Position numbers and translations under genes: made by a program
From: Brachynemurus nebulosus
Taxonomy: Eukaryota; Arthropoda; Insecta; Neuroptera; Myrmeleontidae
Assembly (NCBI GenBank): GCA_035578155.1
Contig: JAPWDM010000005.1
Span: forward strand, 27,728,108 to 27,792,107
Direction of reading: 5' to 3'
Length of the DNA: 64,000 bases
Shown here: positions 1 through 11,155 of the stretch, piece after piece
Layout: the number at the start of each line of letters is the position of its first letter
Numbering within the stretch: position 1 is the stretch's first letter
The notes under the pieces: generated by a model
Database searches by the model: none
Told to the model about the DNA's origin: nothing
What the model saw: only the letters and a program-made list of their open reading frames with translations

Positions 1-114
1 AACCACTTTTCATATTAAAGTAATTTAGAAAACTGATAATCGTCATACGCACAAAATTATCTGAAATTTTACGGGACCATGACTAAAAAAAGGTTGAGAA
101 ACCGGGATTCTATG
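1..114 (-). mobile_element. hAT-like element end, truncated by window edge
   Basis: On the minus strand the segment starts near 114 with a GGTTTCTCAACC-type end followed by a T run and AGTCATGGTCCC. This resembles the common 'TTCTCAACC' terminus of hAT elements. The rest lies outside the window and no target duplication can be tested. The call rests on the terminal motif only. Confidence 0.35.
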
Positions 115-266
115 CAATGCGTTTGGGAATTGTTTTACTGGAAGAAATTTTTAGGCACGAACCTATTCGTCCTGACTTAGCTATATGTAAAAAGCTATTA
201 TTATAGTGAAGTATTTTAAAAATTTTAATTATGTGCCTTTTTACATCCGTTAAACTATTCGATGTA

Positions 267-496
267 GGGTAAAAGCCCCCTTTGTGGAACGGTATCTAAT
301 ACTGGAACAGTTTTGACATTTACATATTTATTTCTTTACTTAAGTAAGGAAACTTTAAATGCGAGGTGCATTTAAATTGAAAAACAATCATTCTATTAAT
401 AATAATTTTTGTTATCAGACGTTTCTTTCAGAAATAACTTCATTAATATGTAAATGTTCATAATTAGATACCGTTCCACAAAGGGGGCTTTTACCC
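267..496. mobile_element. TAGGGT-ended MITE (pogo/mariner-type, TA duplication)
   Basis: The element is 230 bp. Terminal inverted repeats of about 35 bp begin GGGTAAAAGCCCCCTTTG and are flanked on both sides by TA (265-266 and 497-498). It has no coding capacity. The interior shares sequence, in inverted orientation, with the element at 16784. The TA duplication suggests the Tc1/mariner-pogo superfamily. Confidence 0.75.
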
Positions 497-616
497 TATA
501 AAATATAAATTTTTCTGAATTTTATTTGACAAACATTGGGAAATATATTGTAGATTAAATGGCTCAAAATTAATAGAGAATCAGTTATGAACCCTAAGAA
601 AATATCAGATATAGTG

Positions 617-1114
617 TTAAGGATTTTTTATTACTCATGTGGGAGAAGTACTAACTTGGCGCACACATTTCCGTACGCAAAATAGCTGTTTGCCCACTGT
701 ACCCTTCCCGCATACTTTTTTGCGCGTGGAAAGTAACTTTCCACACGCAAATTGACAATAAAACACGCCAAATTTAATCAAAACACGCAAAGCCGCCTCA
801 TAATTTTTCATCTAATAAATATTTCATAATTATTTCTATAGAAACCACCAACAAAATAATTTAAACGATAATTAATTCAGAAAAAAAAGACGAACACTTA
901 AAAATATTATTTTAAAAAGTAATAAAAATGTCAAAAATAGTGATAATAATAGAAAAAAGTATGTGAAATTCGTAATAAAAAATAGTATGTGCAACTCGTG
1001 CGAGATTGTCGATTGCCCCACTCAAGCGAATGAGCGCACTCAGTACGTTCATGCGCTCAACTTCGCTTTCGTGGGCAATCGACAATTTCCCGCACTTATT
1101 GCACAATATACTAT
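617..1114 (+). repeat. Interspersed repeat with terminal palindrome
   Basis: It shares ordered blocks with the minus strand of 56163-56485: TTATTACTCATG, a GGCGCAC block, CCCACT, GACAATAAAACAC, and finally a palindrome. The 982-1114 part is an imperfect palindrome whose arms carry GCAACTCGTGCG and GATTGTCGATTGCCC. Its centre is rich in GAGCGC-like steps. The family has no coding sequence and I do not recognise it. Confidence 0.6.
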
Positions 1115-1471
1115 TATTTTATAATTTGAATATAAAGTATCCTATAGTTTTGAATCGATCGCGCTTCAGTCAGTCGATGATAACGATGATAACCGTCTCG
1201 TTTTCGAGGACGTCGAACACTGTAAAAGACAGCTTTTTCCTTCTTATCTAGCGCGTGTTGATCGTTATTATTGGTTATTGACCTATGCATGTATATATCA
1301 ATGTGGCGTGATATATAGTAGGTAGCGCGGCAATAGCAAAATAAATATATTATTGACTATCAACGACAAATACTTCTTGTACGCGATCGGTACCTACATT
1401 TTTATTAGTTATCCCGATCCTAGGTGGTACTTGATGTTGTTGGATCACATACATAATATGACGGATATGGG

Positions 1472-1670
1472 CAGTGTCGGACCTACAGTTATTATGACGA
1501 GGGGGGGGGGCAAACTTTGCTCTTGGCGCCGTCTCCAAGAAAAAACGACAAATTCAACATTTTGGCGCACCAATATTTTTCCGTTTTGCCCTTCAACTTG
1601 CGTTTTTCGTGCCCCAAAAAACCTGCAGGGCGGTACGTGCCCGCGCTTCCTCCCCTTGTATGCGGCCTTG
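1472..1670 (+). mobile_element. hAT-type MITE with poly-G tract
   Basis: The ends are CAGTGTCGGACCTAC and GGCCTTG, flanked by the near-identical 8-mers GATATGGG (1464-1471) and GATATGAG (1671-1678). The element at 11156-11386 is the same family in opposite orientation. Both carry the distinctive homopolymer, here ten G at 1501-1510. An 8-bp duplication with a CAG start is typical of hAT. Confidence 0.7.
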
Positions 1671-2708
1671 GATATGAGGTAGGTATAGGATAGGTAACGT
1701 ATGTTCGCATTCTGTATTACGTTATTATTTATGTACAATAGGTAGGAATCATAATGGTATATTGATATGCGTTAGTGAAATTTTACATTTATTGCGGTTT
1801 CTATCACTATCACTGAACCGACATTTAAGCATTTATCGTTTTTGTCGCGACTTTTATGTATATTTTGTTTCAGTGTTTAGCAATTATTAATGTCGGAATA
1901 CATAAAAAAATTTAAAAAAGAAAGTAATAATAAAGATTTTCAGTGAAAATTTTTGGTTACACTGTTTCTGTCTGAGAGAAAATCTACCGAGAGTTGCTCT
2001 CGAGAGTCGTAATTAGAAGTGGTTGCATAACTAATAGTACTATCCGACAGTTTATCTAAAGGTTCTTGGAGACAAATTTCTAGTTCTCTCAAGTAGATAA
2101 GCATAAACCCGTCTCTCCAACAGTTAACTCTCAAAATTCGAAACACATTCGTATTGTGATAGCATTCTCGGCTATAGTTATATTTATTGATTTGTTTTTC
2201 TGATAAAGTTTTTGGCCTTTGCCTTTCAGCTGCTGATCATTTAAATTATTGATTTTGTATGTTGTGGGTATTTTGGTCCTATTAATCTGTAGATCAAGTC
2301 ATGTGGTTGCGAAAAACTTCGATACCAGATTGTTAGTGGAAATTGAGGTGTCCTGAGTCCAACCTGAGTCAAAATTAGTCATTTGCAAAATGCTGTCTGT
2401 CAGTTAGGAGAGTTATTTTGATCCCTAACTATGAAACCACTTAAGGGATTTTGATGAAATTTAACATGGGAATGAAGTTCACTTAGGTACACAACCTGAT
2501 GAATTCAATACACCGAAAAGTTGTTGCGGGGGAGGCGTAGCCGCCCCGAAAATGGACAGATCGGCCATTTGCAGAAAAATGGCTCTAATGATTTTGATTA
2601 AATTTAAAAACAAATTTAACTGTTGGCACAAAAAAGCACATATTCATTTTGCAACTTTTTTTAAAATTAGATTTTTTGTGAAAATGAGGGAAAGTTTTAA
2701 AATGTTAT
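1671..2708. other. No gene seen
   Basis: AT-rich sequence without a credible reading frame. A GC-richer patch at about 2522-2556 (GGGGGAGGCGTAGCCGCCCC) looks repeat-derived, but no ends could be defined. Confidence 0.5.
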
Positions 2709-2716
2709 GTCATTAC

Positions 2717-3274
2717 CAGTGTTGTGCTTATCTAGATAACGTTATCTGAAATTTTATCTAGATAACGTTTTCGTTATCTATTATCTTTTATCTAGATATT
2801 TTCAAAAGAAGTTATCTTTTATCTTATATTTTTATTACGCGAAGGAAAAAGATAAGATAATAATAATACATCTTTATTTTTTCTGAAAAAAGAAAATTGA
2901 AGCTAAATTCACCATTTCCCTATATGTATTCATTTGGCTGACCTTGTAATTCAGATAAATTTTGACACTTTCTCAAGAATTACAAAAATATTTAAAAGCA
3001 ATTATTTAATTTGTTGTTTGTTAATGCAATTGTTTAATTTGTTGTAATTTCCACATCTTTTAGGGAATCTTTCGCAACCCGGCACCGGTCCAAGGACCGC
3101 CGGTTGAGAAACACTGACCTAATATATTATTTCTGTAAATATTATCTTATCTGTTATTTAAAATTTTATCTAGATAATGGTTAAATTCTCTGTTATCTTT
3201 ATCTAGATATTTTAAATTGTGTTATCTACTATCTGTTATCTAGATAATAAAATTTGATATCTTGCCCAACACTG
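2717..3274. mobile_element. hAT-type MITE with perfect 8-bp target duplication
   Basis: The element is 558 bp, with ends CAGTGTTGTGC and (reverse complement) CAGTGTTGGGC. The 8-bp duplication GTCATTAC is perfect at 2709-2716 and 3275-3282. The interior carries at least six copies of the palindromic core TCTAGATAA, clustered near both ends. There is no coding sequence. A GGTTGAGAAACACTG motif inside (about 3100-3116) may be the end of another hAT fragment. Confidence 0.85.
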
Positions 3275-3282
3275 GTCATTAC

Positions 3283-4030
3283 TATCAATTGCAAATGGAA
3301 TTTTTGTTTTATAATTTTCTCCCTGTAATTTTTAAGTCTAAGCTTCCAATTAAATTATATTGTTTTTCCCAGTTTACATAATAAAGTGTGGATATATCTG
3401 CGAAGGCTATTCAATTTCCTATTGAAGGAAAATAATATAACAACAAAGGCAATATTATTTTAATGGATCCGACAATCAAGTTAATCAAATTATTATGATA
3501 CACAAAATTTAATAAACCACTTTCTATATAAAGTGCTTTTGATGTTTATATAAATATAATATGTATATATTTGTTAATTTATTTATAGTCGCTGTTTTGA
3601 AAATGTTTCGGAAATAATATTTAGATTGAATGAAATTATTATACGACGATAAACCTTTTGCTTACAAATCCAACAAAATAGCAACGACAATACCTACACA
3701 ACTAATTTATTGGTTACAAAATACCAAAATACATATTGGAAACTTCCAGTCGGATTATATAGGTGCCTACGTATAATCCGGTGATAAAAATAATTACCAT
3801 ATATAAATATAGATGACAGCACAAGAATATGACGTCAAAATATATCGTATCTATATGTTCAAAATCGATTTGCACATATTACCGGGTAAGGTACTGACAT
3901 GTTAGAAGGTTATACGGTGTGTGGGCAATGATATATACATGTTATCTTAAAGATACTCCGTCTACTCCGTCGTTATCAGTTCGATACTTTACATAACAGA
4001 CTTTATAGCTCGTTCACACCAAAGGGATAA
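3283..4030. other. No gene seen
   Basis: AT-rich DNA. No reading frame, RNA gene or repeat boundary could be supported. Confidence 0.5.
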
Positions 4031-4038
4031 GTAGAGCA

Positions 4039-4580
4039 TAAGGCGGCCAACTTTTTCACTAGTCAATGCGGGACAGTATAAGTAACTGTCTTGGAACTTA
4101 TTTTTATTCGTGTGATATTTTGAAGAAATCCAAAAAAATTTTGAGAAATAAAATAAAACGAATTACATTTTTGAAAAAAATATAACTGATTTTGAGTAGA
4201 GAAAACACTGACAACTAAAGGTGCCAAGGCCGGATCATTATACGATACAACTTTTTTTGTTTGAAAGAAAAGAAAATAGCGGGGCTAATTTGGCGGAAAC
4301 ATATGGTTAGCCAAATGATCGGAAAATGACAAATCATATATCAGCTAATGGCGGAAACGATTCCAGGCTACAAGAATTTGGTCTAAAATTAAAGAATTGC
4401 TTTTAAACAATTGGCTAATGCTTCATATTTTACGACCAAATGTTATTCCAACTAATTTTCATTATTTCTATTCTACTTAATGCGGGACTTCCAGGAGGCA
4501 TTAGATTCATTCCGGGGCTATTTTAGCAAAAATTTCAATGCGGGACAGCAGCTGTTTTTCCGGGACGATTGGCCGCCTTA
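4039..4580. mobile_element. TAAGGCGGCC-ended MITE with 8-bp duplication (hAT-type)
   Basis: Inverted ends of TAAGGCGGCCAA are flanked by a perfect 8-bp duplication GTAGAGCA (4031-4038 and 4581-4588). The 8-bp size suggests hAT, although the terminus is unusual for that superfamily. The interior (about 4310-4410) resembles the unit of the tandem array at 20100-20575. Non-coding. Confidence 0.75.
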
Positions 4581-4754
4581 GTAGAGCAGGGAAACATATT
4601 AAGGATTGAATAGACTAGAGAGAATGGCGGTTATTACAAATATATTAAGGCATTACATCGCTTTGAAATGCCAGAAAAGTTAAGGATTCATTGAAAATTT
4701 TTTTTCTCCGTAACGAATAATGCAATCAATAGAAGACATTTTAGAATATACACA

Positions 4755-5156
4755 TTAGGGATGTTCTGGATATCCGTAACCGTAACCGAAACTACCGGAT
4801 ATCCGAAATAATTAATTATCCGTAATCGAAACCATATTCGAAAATTAAAGTTTCGGATTTATTTCGTATAATTAATAATTATAGACAGCTGCCGTTGGAA
4901 AACTTAATTCAAATCGAAGAAAATTTTTGTTGCATATATTTCTTTTGATATATTTTCGTTGATTTGTGTTTGGCGTTCACTTTTTTTGGTGCAATTTACC
5001 CTTTTCACTAAAGGCAATTATCCGTAACCGTAACCGTATCCGAAACATTATCCGATATTATTATATATCCTTAACCGAAACCGAAACCGAAAAAAATGTT
5101 TTTAAATATCCGTATCCGTATCCGGATCTAAAATTTCATATCCATAACATCCCTAA
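4755..5156. mobile_element. hAT-type MITE filled with ATCCGTAACC-like repeats
   Basis: Inverted ends TTAGGGATGT are flanked by 8-mers TATACACA and TATACATA (one mismatch). The interior is dominated by degenerate ATCCGTAACC/ATCCGAAACC units on one strand near both ends. Non-coding. The TAGGGATG start and 8-bp duplication fit hAT. Confidence 0.75.
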
Positions 5157-5164
5157 TATACATA

Positions 5165-6312
5165 TTATATGTGATCTGAGGTAGGTACACTTTCCCAATT
5201 TCGTACCGTTACGCAAAGAAAATGTTTTTTTTTTTTTACAAGTAAACCATAAAATTCTCTTTAAAAAGCCAATTATGTATGATTTATGTGCCTCGTAAAC
5301 AAACGTATAAATCTATATAGTTGTGATAAAATACGCACATTCATAGTGTGATAAGGAGAAACTATTATTGAGGAGGGGTTAAAATAATTTATGTGACAAA
5401 ACATTTTGGCAGACACTGTACACAAGACGACAGTTTTTCATTTTACTTTTGACAACCTCAACGATACCCATATAATTCTTTCCGCGTTCACGTTTTAAAG
5501 ATTCTCCCTCTCAAACCAAGTCCTACCGCAATCTAATGTTTTCTATATTGACCTACCGCAGACTTGTTCTATTCCCGGTACACACCGCAAAAACATTTTA
5601 CATGTATGTATGTACGTATTCACCTAAGGGACTAAGCAACGTCACACATATTCCCACAGCGGTGTGACAAAGATAATACTAAAAACACCACTCGTTGCTT
5701 CCTTCCTTCCGCCGTAATATGAAAAAGTTTTTTAATCGCACTTCTTATAATGCGGGTACTATTATTGTCTTGGATAGATGTTGTTGTCCACTTTTTTCTA
5801 CTGTTTCTGCTGCACATGTATACTTGTCAGTGCACCGGCTTTTTTCATTATTGTCATCAACATAGTACTTAATCATAGACAGGAGCGGTTGATATGTGCG
5901 GGCAAGTAGAGCATCGTTTAGTTTTTGGAAGCTAGTTTGAAAAAACTCCACTGTTTAATTATTTTTTTCTACAATTATAGTAGAAAGAAGGCTTTTACGC
6001 TCCGTGAAGCAAGCAAAAAACAGATGATTGCCGAATACTATTACTTTTCGCTTTAAAGCGGTAAAGTAATATTTTATTATATAATATTTAATAATTAAAA
6101 ATAATAAATAATTATAAATAACAACAAAAAATAAGTTAATAAACAATTTAATAAATACTATATATAATGGAAAAATGCAATAGTGACAGCGATTTTTCAA
6201 GTACACCTCCAGATATTTCTAAAATTGTAAAAATTATAACATTAAAATAAATGTTAACGTCCATTATTATTTTTCAAGTATTTTTTAAGTAAAACGAAGA
6301 TTGTAGAAAAAA
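5165..6312. other. No gene seen
   Basis: AT-rich sequence with only short chance frames. No repeat boundary found. Confidence 0.5.
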
Positions 6313-6443
6313 TTATGTGTGTAATTCGAGCACAAAATGACATTGCCGCTCTCATGAGAATGACGCGCTCCGCCTGGCGGCGTCACGCGTCAACATTCTC
6401 AATCGAGCGGCGATGTACCATTTTGCGCTCTTAATACACAAAT
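6313..6443. repeat. GC-cored imperfect palindrome
   Basis: About 35-bp arms (TGTGTAATTCGAGC and its inverted partner) enclose a GC-rich core with GCGCTCCGCCTGGCGGCGTC. The layout resembles the palindromes at 982-1114 and 56163-56290. Confidence 0.6.
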
Positions 6444-6671
6444 AACTATTAACGTACGCGGTAATTCATTTACAAATTCGTGTGTGTCCAACACGCAATT
6501 GATTGCAAAGTGAGAAATTAACTATCCACGGTCCAGAGAGTCACATTTTTTTTTTAATTTTTTAATTCCTGTCATGCTTTTTAATGACAATACTGAGAGA
6601 ACAATCGCAACTTAAAATTAAAAACTATCATTATTATTTCAATAAAGTATACAACTTAAAAAATAGTTATT

Positions 6672-6860
6672 TTCGATACATATGCGTAAAGAGAGGTATT
6701 CTAGTAGGCTTAAATTCGGGCACGAGTCTAAGGGACTGACGTATACACAACGAGATCGAGTGCGTAAGCGCACGAGATCTCGTTGTGTATACGTCAGTCC
6801 CTTTAGCGAGTGCTCCAATTTAAGCCTACCGGATACCTCTCTTTACGCATACGTATCGAA
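6672..6860. repeat. Nearly perfect 189-bp palindrome
   Basis: The arms begin CGATAC, pass through GCGTAAAGAGAGGTAT and GACGTATACACAACGAGATC, and meet at GTGCGTAAGCGCAC near 6766. The two halves differ at only a few sites, implying recent origin or gene conversion. There is no ORF and no clear target duplication. Confidence 0.8.
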
Positions 6861-8222
6861 CATAATTTTTTATAACGACGGCTTCTAAAGTTTAATAGAG
6901 AAAAAAAATTAATTAGTTTTAAGCAATTTTTATTAATTTGTAGAACGTTGTTGTTTTTTTTTATTAATTTGTTGATCGTTTCCATGTTAATTTGAATATG
7001 ATTATCATTGATAAATGAATATCATTATTTTCTCGCATAGTTTTAGCTACTTTCACGCACACTTATACTTTCGCGCACAGTTACTGTCATTTGTTTTACA
7101 ATGATATAAAAAACTGCTCTTTACGCCCACTACACAATGCTCGAATATTGAACTTTAGAAGCAGGTGTTATAAAAATGTATTGAAACAATAGGAAACTTT
7201 GTTTATAATCAATATTATTCAACTTTAAAATAAAGTTTTTCTACATTGAAACAATAATTTTCTACATTACTAGACTTTCGTTAATGTTTTACATTCAATC
7301 AATATGGTTTTTATTGATATTAAGTTGTTTTTTCTCTGGCTGAACGCTTGTCTATCCAACCCACTGATTTTTTTAAGACGTTACCCGGACGATATCACGC
7401 ACATTTAAATCGGTTTAGGCACTTAGCAGTTATGACGGAATAAAGAAACTCACACATTAACCCACCGAACATATTACACTGTTTTCAGGGGCAATCGTGT
7501 AATAAAAAAATTGCCGTCTCATTTTTCTTCCCGATGATCCGTCACTGATTTTTTAGCGCTAAGTAATAAGTTTATTTTAAAAAGAAAGAAAAAAAAACTT
7601 TTGTTTATTTTTGCCACTTCTTATTAAAAACGTGTAACTTTCTTTCATACCACTACAATGAACAAGAACAAAAATAAATATCTTCATCCTTGTTGTTTGA
7701 GGTATTAATGTGTATCTTGACACTCTTGAATTAATCTGATCATCTCTCAGCTTTTTCCTCGTCTCAACGCGACGTGTAATCTTAATTTTTTTTGGTGAAA
7801 TAAACTTTTCATGCCTGAGCAGACTACAGTAAAAGTCAATGCCTTTTCTCGATGTACTTGGGAAAGTTTTAAATTGGTACACAATTTGTGGTGTAGCAAA
7901 AGAAATTAGTGAACACATAAATCAGTGTTTTCAAAATTACGGTATTCGATTCAAAGCTATAGTATGAGAAAAGGAGTTTTGGAGAAAATTAAACTGTAAA
8001 ATATTGCGCAGAGTCAAAATTTATTTGTGTAGTACATCAAAGATCATTGAACTTGAAAAAAAAAGAAATTACTTCAACTCCGTTGAATCCAGTTTTATAA
8101 TAATATTTATTTTTGTCAAAGAACTAGAAATCAAACAGCGAAAAAGATTGGCCAAAAAGCGCAATAATTGTTATTCTTCTACACAATAATTTTTTTCCAA
8201 AACGTTTGCTTATATATATTAT
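6861..8222. other. No gene seen
   Basis: AT-rich sequence. A minus-strand frame of 113 codons (7577-7918) lacks any recognisable domain and is K/F/S-rich, as expected by chance in this composition. Confidence 0.5.
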
Positions 8223-8711
8223 AATACCCCTGTCGCAGCATCCTGCATAACATAGCGAATTTCCATTTACAAAAGTACGTTTTTCTCGGAAACTAGTTGA
8301 TATAGAGTAATTGTAAATAAAAACACCTTCTTTATGTGATTTTTCCGCCTCATTCCGCCAAATTTTTTTCACAAAAAATGTTCAAAACCCCGTAAACGTT
8401 TTCACGAAATTTCTTAAAAATAAGATGTTTCGTTCTTGAGTTATCGTGCAGACACATTTATATATATGTTTACTAAGTGTCCGCACGATAACTCAAGAAC
8501 GAAACATCTTATTTTTAAGAAATTTCGTGAAAACGTTTACGGGGTTTTGGACATTTTTCGTGAAAAAAATTTGGCGGAATGAGGCGGAAAAATCACATAA
8601 AGAAGGTTTTTTTTTATTTACAATTACTCTATATCAACTAGTTTCCGAGAAAAACGTACTTTTGTAAATGGAAATTCGCTATGTTATGCAGGATGCTGCG
8701 ACAGGGGTATT
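8223..8711. mobile_element. Foldback derivative of the AT-microsatellite family
   Basis: A 489-bp near-perfect palindrome beginning AATACCCCTGTCGC at both ends. Each arm is the 5' half of the family seen complete at 22355-22899: the AATACCCC end, GCGAATTTCC, TTTCTCGGAAACTAGTTGA and CGATAACTC blocks. The arms meet at ACATTTATATATATG, exactly where the full element has its (AT)n core. It is therefore a head-to-head inverted dimer of the 5' half. Further copies lie at 18151-18631 and 53641-53956. Confidence 0.85.
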
Positions 8712-8804
8712 TTATGTAATTTTTTCTTCTCTTTTAAATGGTGTAAAAAAATTTCGCAAAAATTTTTGAATAAGTGGAAATTTTCGCAAAAAACTAATTT
8801 TTTG

Positions 8805-8870
<66 letters not shown>

Positions 8871-8996
8871 TTTAGTGAATATTATTTTCGGTTCCTAGGG
8901 ACCTCAAAACAAATTTCTGCCATGGTCCCGGGTTTAAGTCGCGTCATGACAGTGGCTGTAATAGCTGAATTCCATTCTTGGACCGCTTTCAAGTAT
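8712..8996 (+). mobile_element. AT-microsatellite-core element, partial copy
   Basis: It follows the foldback directly and lacks the AATACCCC end. It runs from TTATGTAATTTTTTCTTCTC through GAATAAGTGGAAATTTT into (TA)n at 8806-8866. It then continues with the 3' half (TTTTAGTGAATATTATTTTC to GAATTCCATTCT). The region between the A-rich block and (AT)n seen in full copies is deleted. Confidence 0.75.
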
Positions 8997-9171
8997 ACAA
9001 AAATTTTTGAATAAGTGGGAATTTTGGCAAAAACTAATTTTTTTCAAGAACAAAGCCAATGTCCCTGGCATCCGACGTGTCTGGCTGACAAACTCATCCA
9101 AGGGTTTGGGACTTCCAATGTTGTCACCAAGTTTCGTAAAAATTGGATACTTCGTTCGAGAGCTATCGCGC

Positions 9172-9263
<92 letters not shown>

Positions 9264-9388
9264 TTTAGTGACTATTATTTTCGGTTTCTAGGGACCTCAA
9301 AACAAATTTCTGCCATAGTCCCGGGCTCAGGTCATGCCCTCCGCGTCATGACAGTGGCTGTAATAGCTGAATTCCATTCTGGAAATTT
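8997..9388 (+). mobile_element. AT-microsatellite-core element, second tandem copy
   Basis: 5'-truncated, starting at the GAATAAGTGG block. It has the central GCATCCGACGTGTCTGGCTG segment and a compound microsatellite, (CA)n at about 9175-9211 followed by (TA)n to about 9260. It then has the 3' half ending in the CCATTCTGGAAATT hairpin. The CA tract is private to this copy, a sign of microsatellite turnover. Confidence 0.75.
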
Positions 9389-9728
9389 TATCATATATTT
9401 ATGTTAACTTTCAAAATAATCGCCTGTATATGTTAAAAATTTAATACTTGTTTACATAAAAATCTTTGTTTACATTAAAAATTTTCTCACGTAGACTGTA
9501 TATGTATATACAACACACACAAACCGTACGCATAATGGTAGTACGGATAATGAAATGGTCCTGTACCTTTATACATGTATCACAATTATGTGATCGTATT
9601 AAAAAGGATATCGTATGCATATATATGCATGTTATATACAAAATATCCATATTGTGTCGTACATATTATTCTCAGACTGTGCTTAGATTCACACTTTATA
9701 CGATAAAATGATCACATTATAAACAACA
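9389..9728. other. No gene seen
   Basis: AT-rich spacer between two repeat copies, with no supportable feature. Confidence 0.4.
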
Positions 9729-10017
9729 TCGCTTTTCTCGGAAACTAGTTGACATAGAAAAAAAGTTTAAAGACCTTTTTTATGTAATTTTTTCTTCTCT
9801 TTTAAATGGTGTAAAAAAAATTCGCAAAAATTTTTGAATAAGTGGAAATTTTGGCAAAAAACTAATTTTTTGCAAGAACAAAAACCATGTTCCTGGCATC
9901 CGACGTGTCTGGCTGAAGAACTCATCCAAGATTTTTGGACTTCCAACGTTCTCACCAAATTTCGAAAACCTAGGACATTTCGTTCGAGAGTTATCGTGCG
10001 GACACATATATATATAA

Positions 10018-10085
<68 letters not shown>

Positions 10086-10208
10086 TTGAGTGAATATTAT
10101 TTTCGGTTCCTAGGGACCTCAAAACAAATTTCTGCCATGGTCCCGGGTTCAAGTCGTGTCATGACAGTGGCTGTAATAGCGAGTTTCCATTCTGGAAATT
10201 CGCTAAAA
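9729..10208 (+). mobile_element. AT-microsatellite-core element, 5'-truncated copy
   Basis: It starts within TTTTCTCGGAAACTAGTTGA, keeps the GCATCCGACGTGTCTGGCTG centre and has (TA)n at about 10020-10082. It ends in the hairpin GCGAGTTTCCA-TTC-TGGAAATTCGC followed by TAAAA. Only the first about 55 bp of the 5' end are missing. Confidence 0.8.
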
Positions 10209-10298
10209 TGCAAAGTAACACAAAATATCTTCCTTTTGTTAACATTAAATTTATCAGAATAGAATAGCATTTTATTTATTTTAAATGTACCTGTTATA

Positions 10299-10868
10299 CA
10301 GTGTAAACTCTATATAACGAACTTCTATTTAACGAAAAACTCCTTAAAACGTAGAAATTACAAAGGTTTGTTTGGTTTACCTTATCATTCGTATATTGAA
10401 ACACTCTTTATAACGTAATAGCCACTCTCAATAACGAAAAATACGTCATTTTTTAAGCCAAAAAAAATTTTATTTCACTGACTTTCAAACAAAATAGTGA
10501 TACAGAGTCGTAAATATTTCATACGCACAAAGGGATTCTTAGAAATCCGTTTATTTGTTTGTTGTAATTGCCTAGCACATGTTTTTGCCTACTGTACTTC
10601 CGTACTACTGTCTTATTGCTGTCTTTACGTTATCATATTCTTAGTTGCTTTCAATTTTTTTAACTGTAAACATGGCGAGTAAAAGAAAGAGTTTGTGTAT
10701 TGACGAAAAAGTGTCATTTAATTCAGTCAAAATTAAAACCACTTACTAAATTCGTAAGTTGTATTCGTAAAATTATATTGTTTTATTTTACTCTCCATAT
10801 AACGAAAACTCTTTATAACGTAATAAAATACCCGGTCCCTTCAATTTCGTTATACGGAGTTTACACTG
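10299..10868 (+). mobile_element. Tigger/pogo-type element, internally deleted
   Basis: Inverted ends CAGTGTAAACTC.TATAACGA are flanked by TA on both sides (10297-10298 and 10869-10870). CAGTG...TATAACGA ends with TA duplication are characteristic of Tigger/pogo. At 570 bp it is far shorter than an autonomous copy (usually 2-3 kb). It retains a start of the transposase gene at 10672. Subterminal ATAACGAA motifs recur at each end. Confidence 0.8.
10672..10749 (+). pseudogene. N-terminal stub of a pogo/Tigger transposase
   Basis: A 25-codon frame starts MASKRKSLCIDEKV and ends at TAA. The KRK-S-L-x-x-x-E-K-V pattern is the beginning of the CENP-B-type N-terminal helix-turn-helix in Tigger transposases. 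The frame lies inside an element with Tigger-like ends and in the expected orientation, which supports the call. The rest of the DNA-binding domain and the whole DDE domain are gone, so it cannot encode an active protein. The short length leaves a chance match possible. Confidence 0.55.
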
Positions 10869-11155
10869 TATATATTTATTTTCAATTTCATATATTAAAA
10901 GACTTTTTCTTTTTCAAAACATTATTTTTATACGGTCAGTCCAAAACTGTATTCGAATAACAAACATACTGTTTTGGTGGCCCCACGTTGGGCGCCAGGA
11001 ATACATTTTTCATTTAAGTAGTTTAAAAGTTGTACATTATTTTTGTACAATGAATTTTCCTTTTTGAATTTTATACAATGAATTTAAATGAAAAATTTTT
11101 CTAATTATAATTTTCATTCATATATTTAAATCTACTGATAAAGAAGATTCACAGA

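Noticed and set aside
7577..7918. 113-codon minus-strand frame
   Set aside because: Biased composition and no recognisable motif.
8766..9407. Frames encoding long YIYIYI or THTHTH runs
   Set aside because: They are translations of (TA)n and (CA)n inside non-coding repeat copies.
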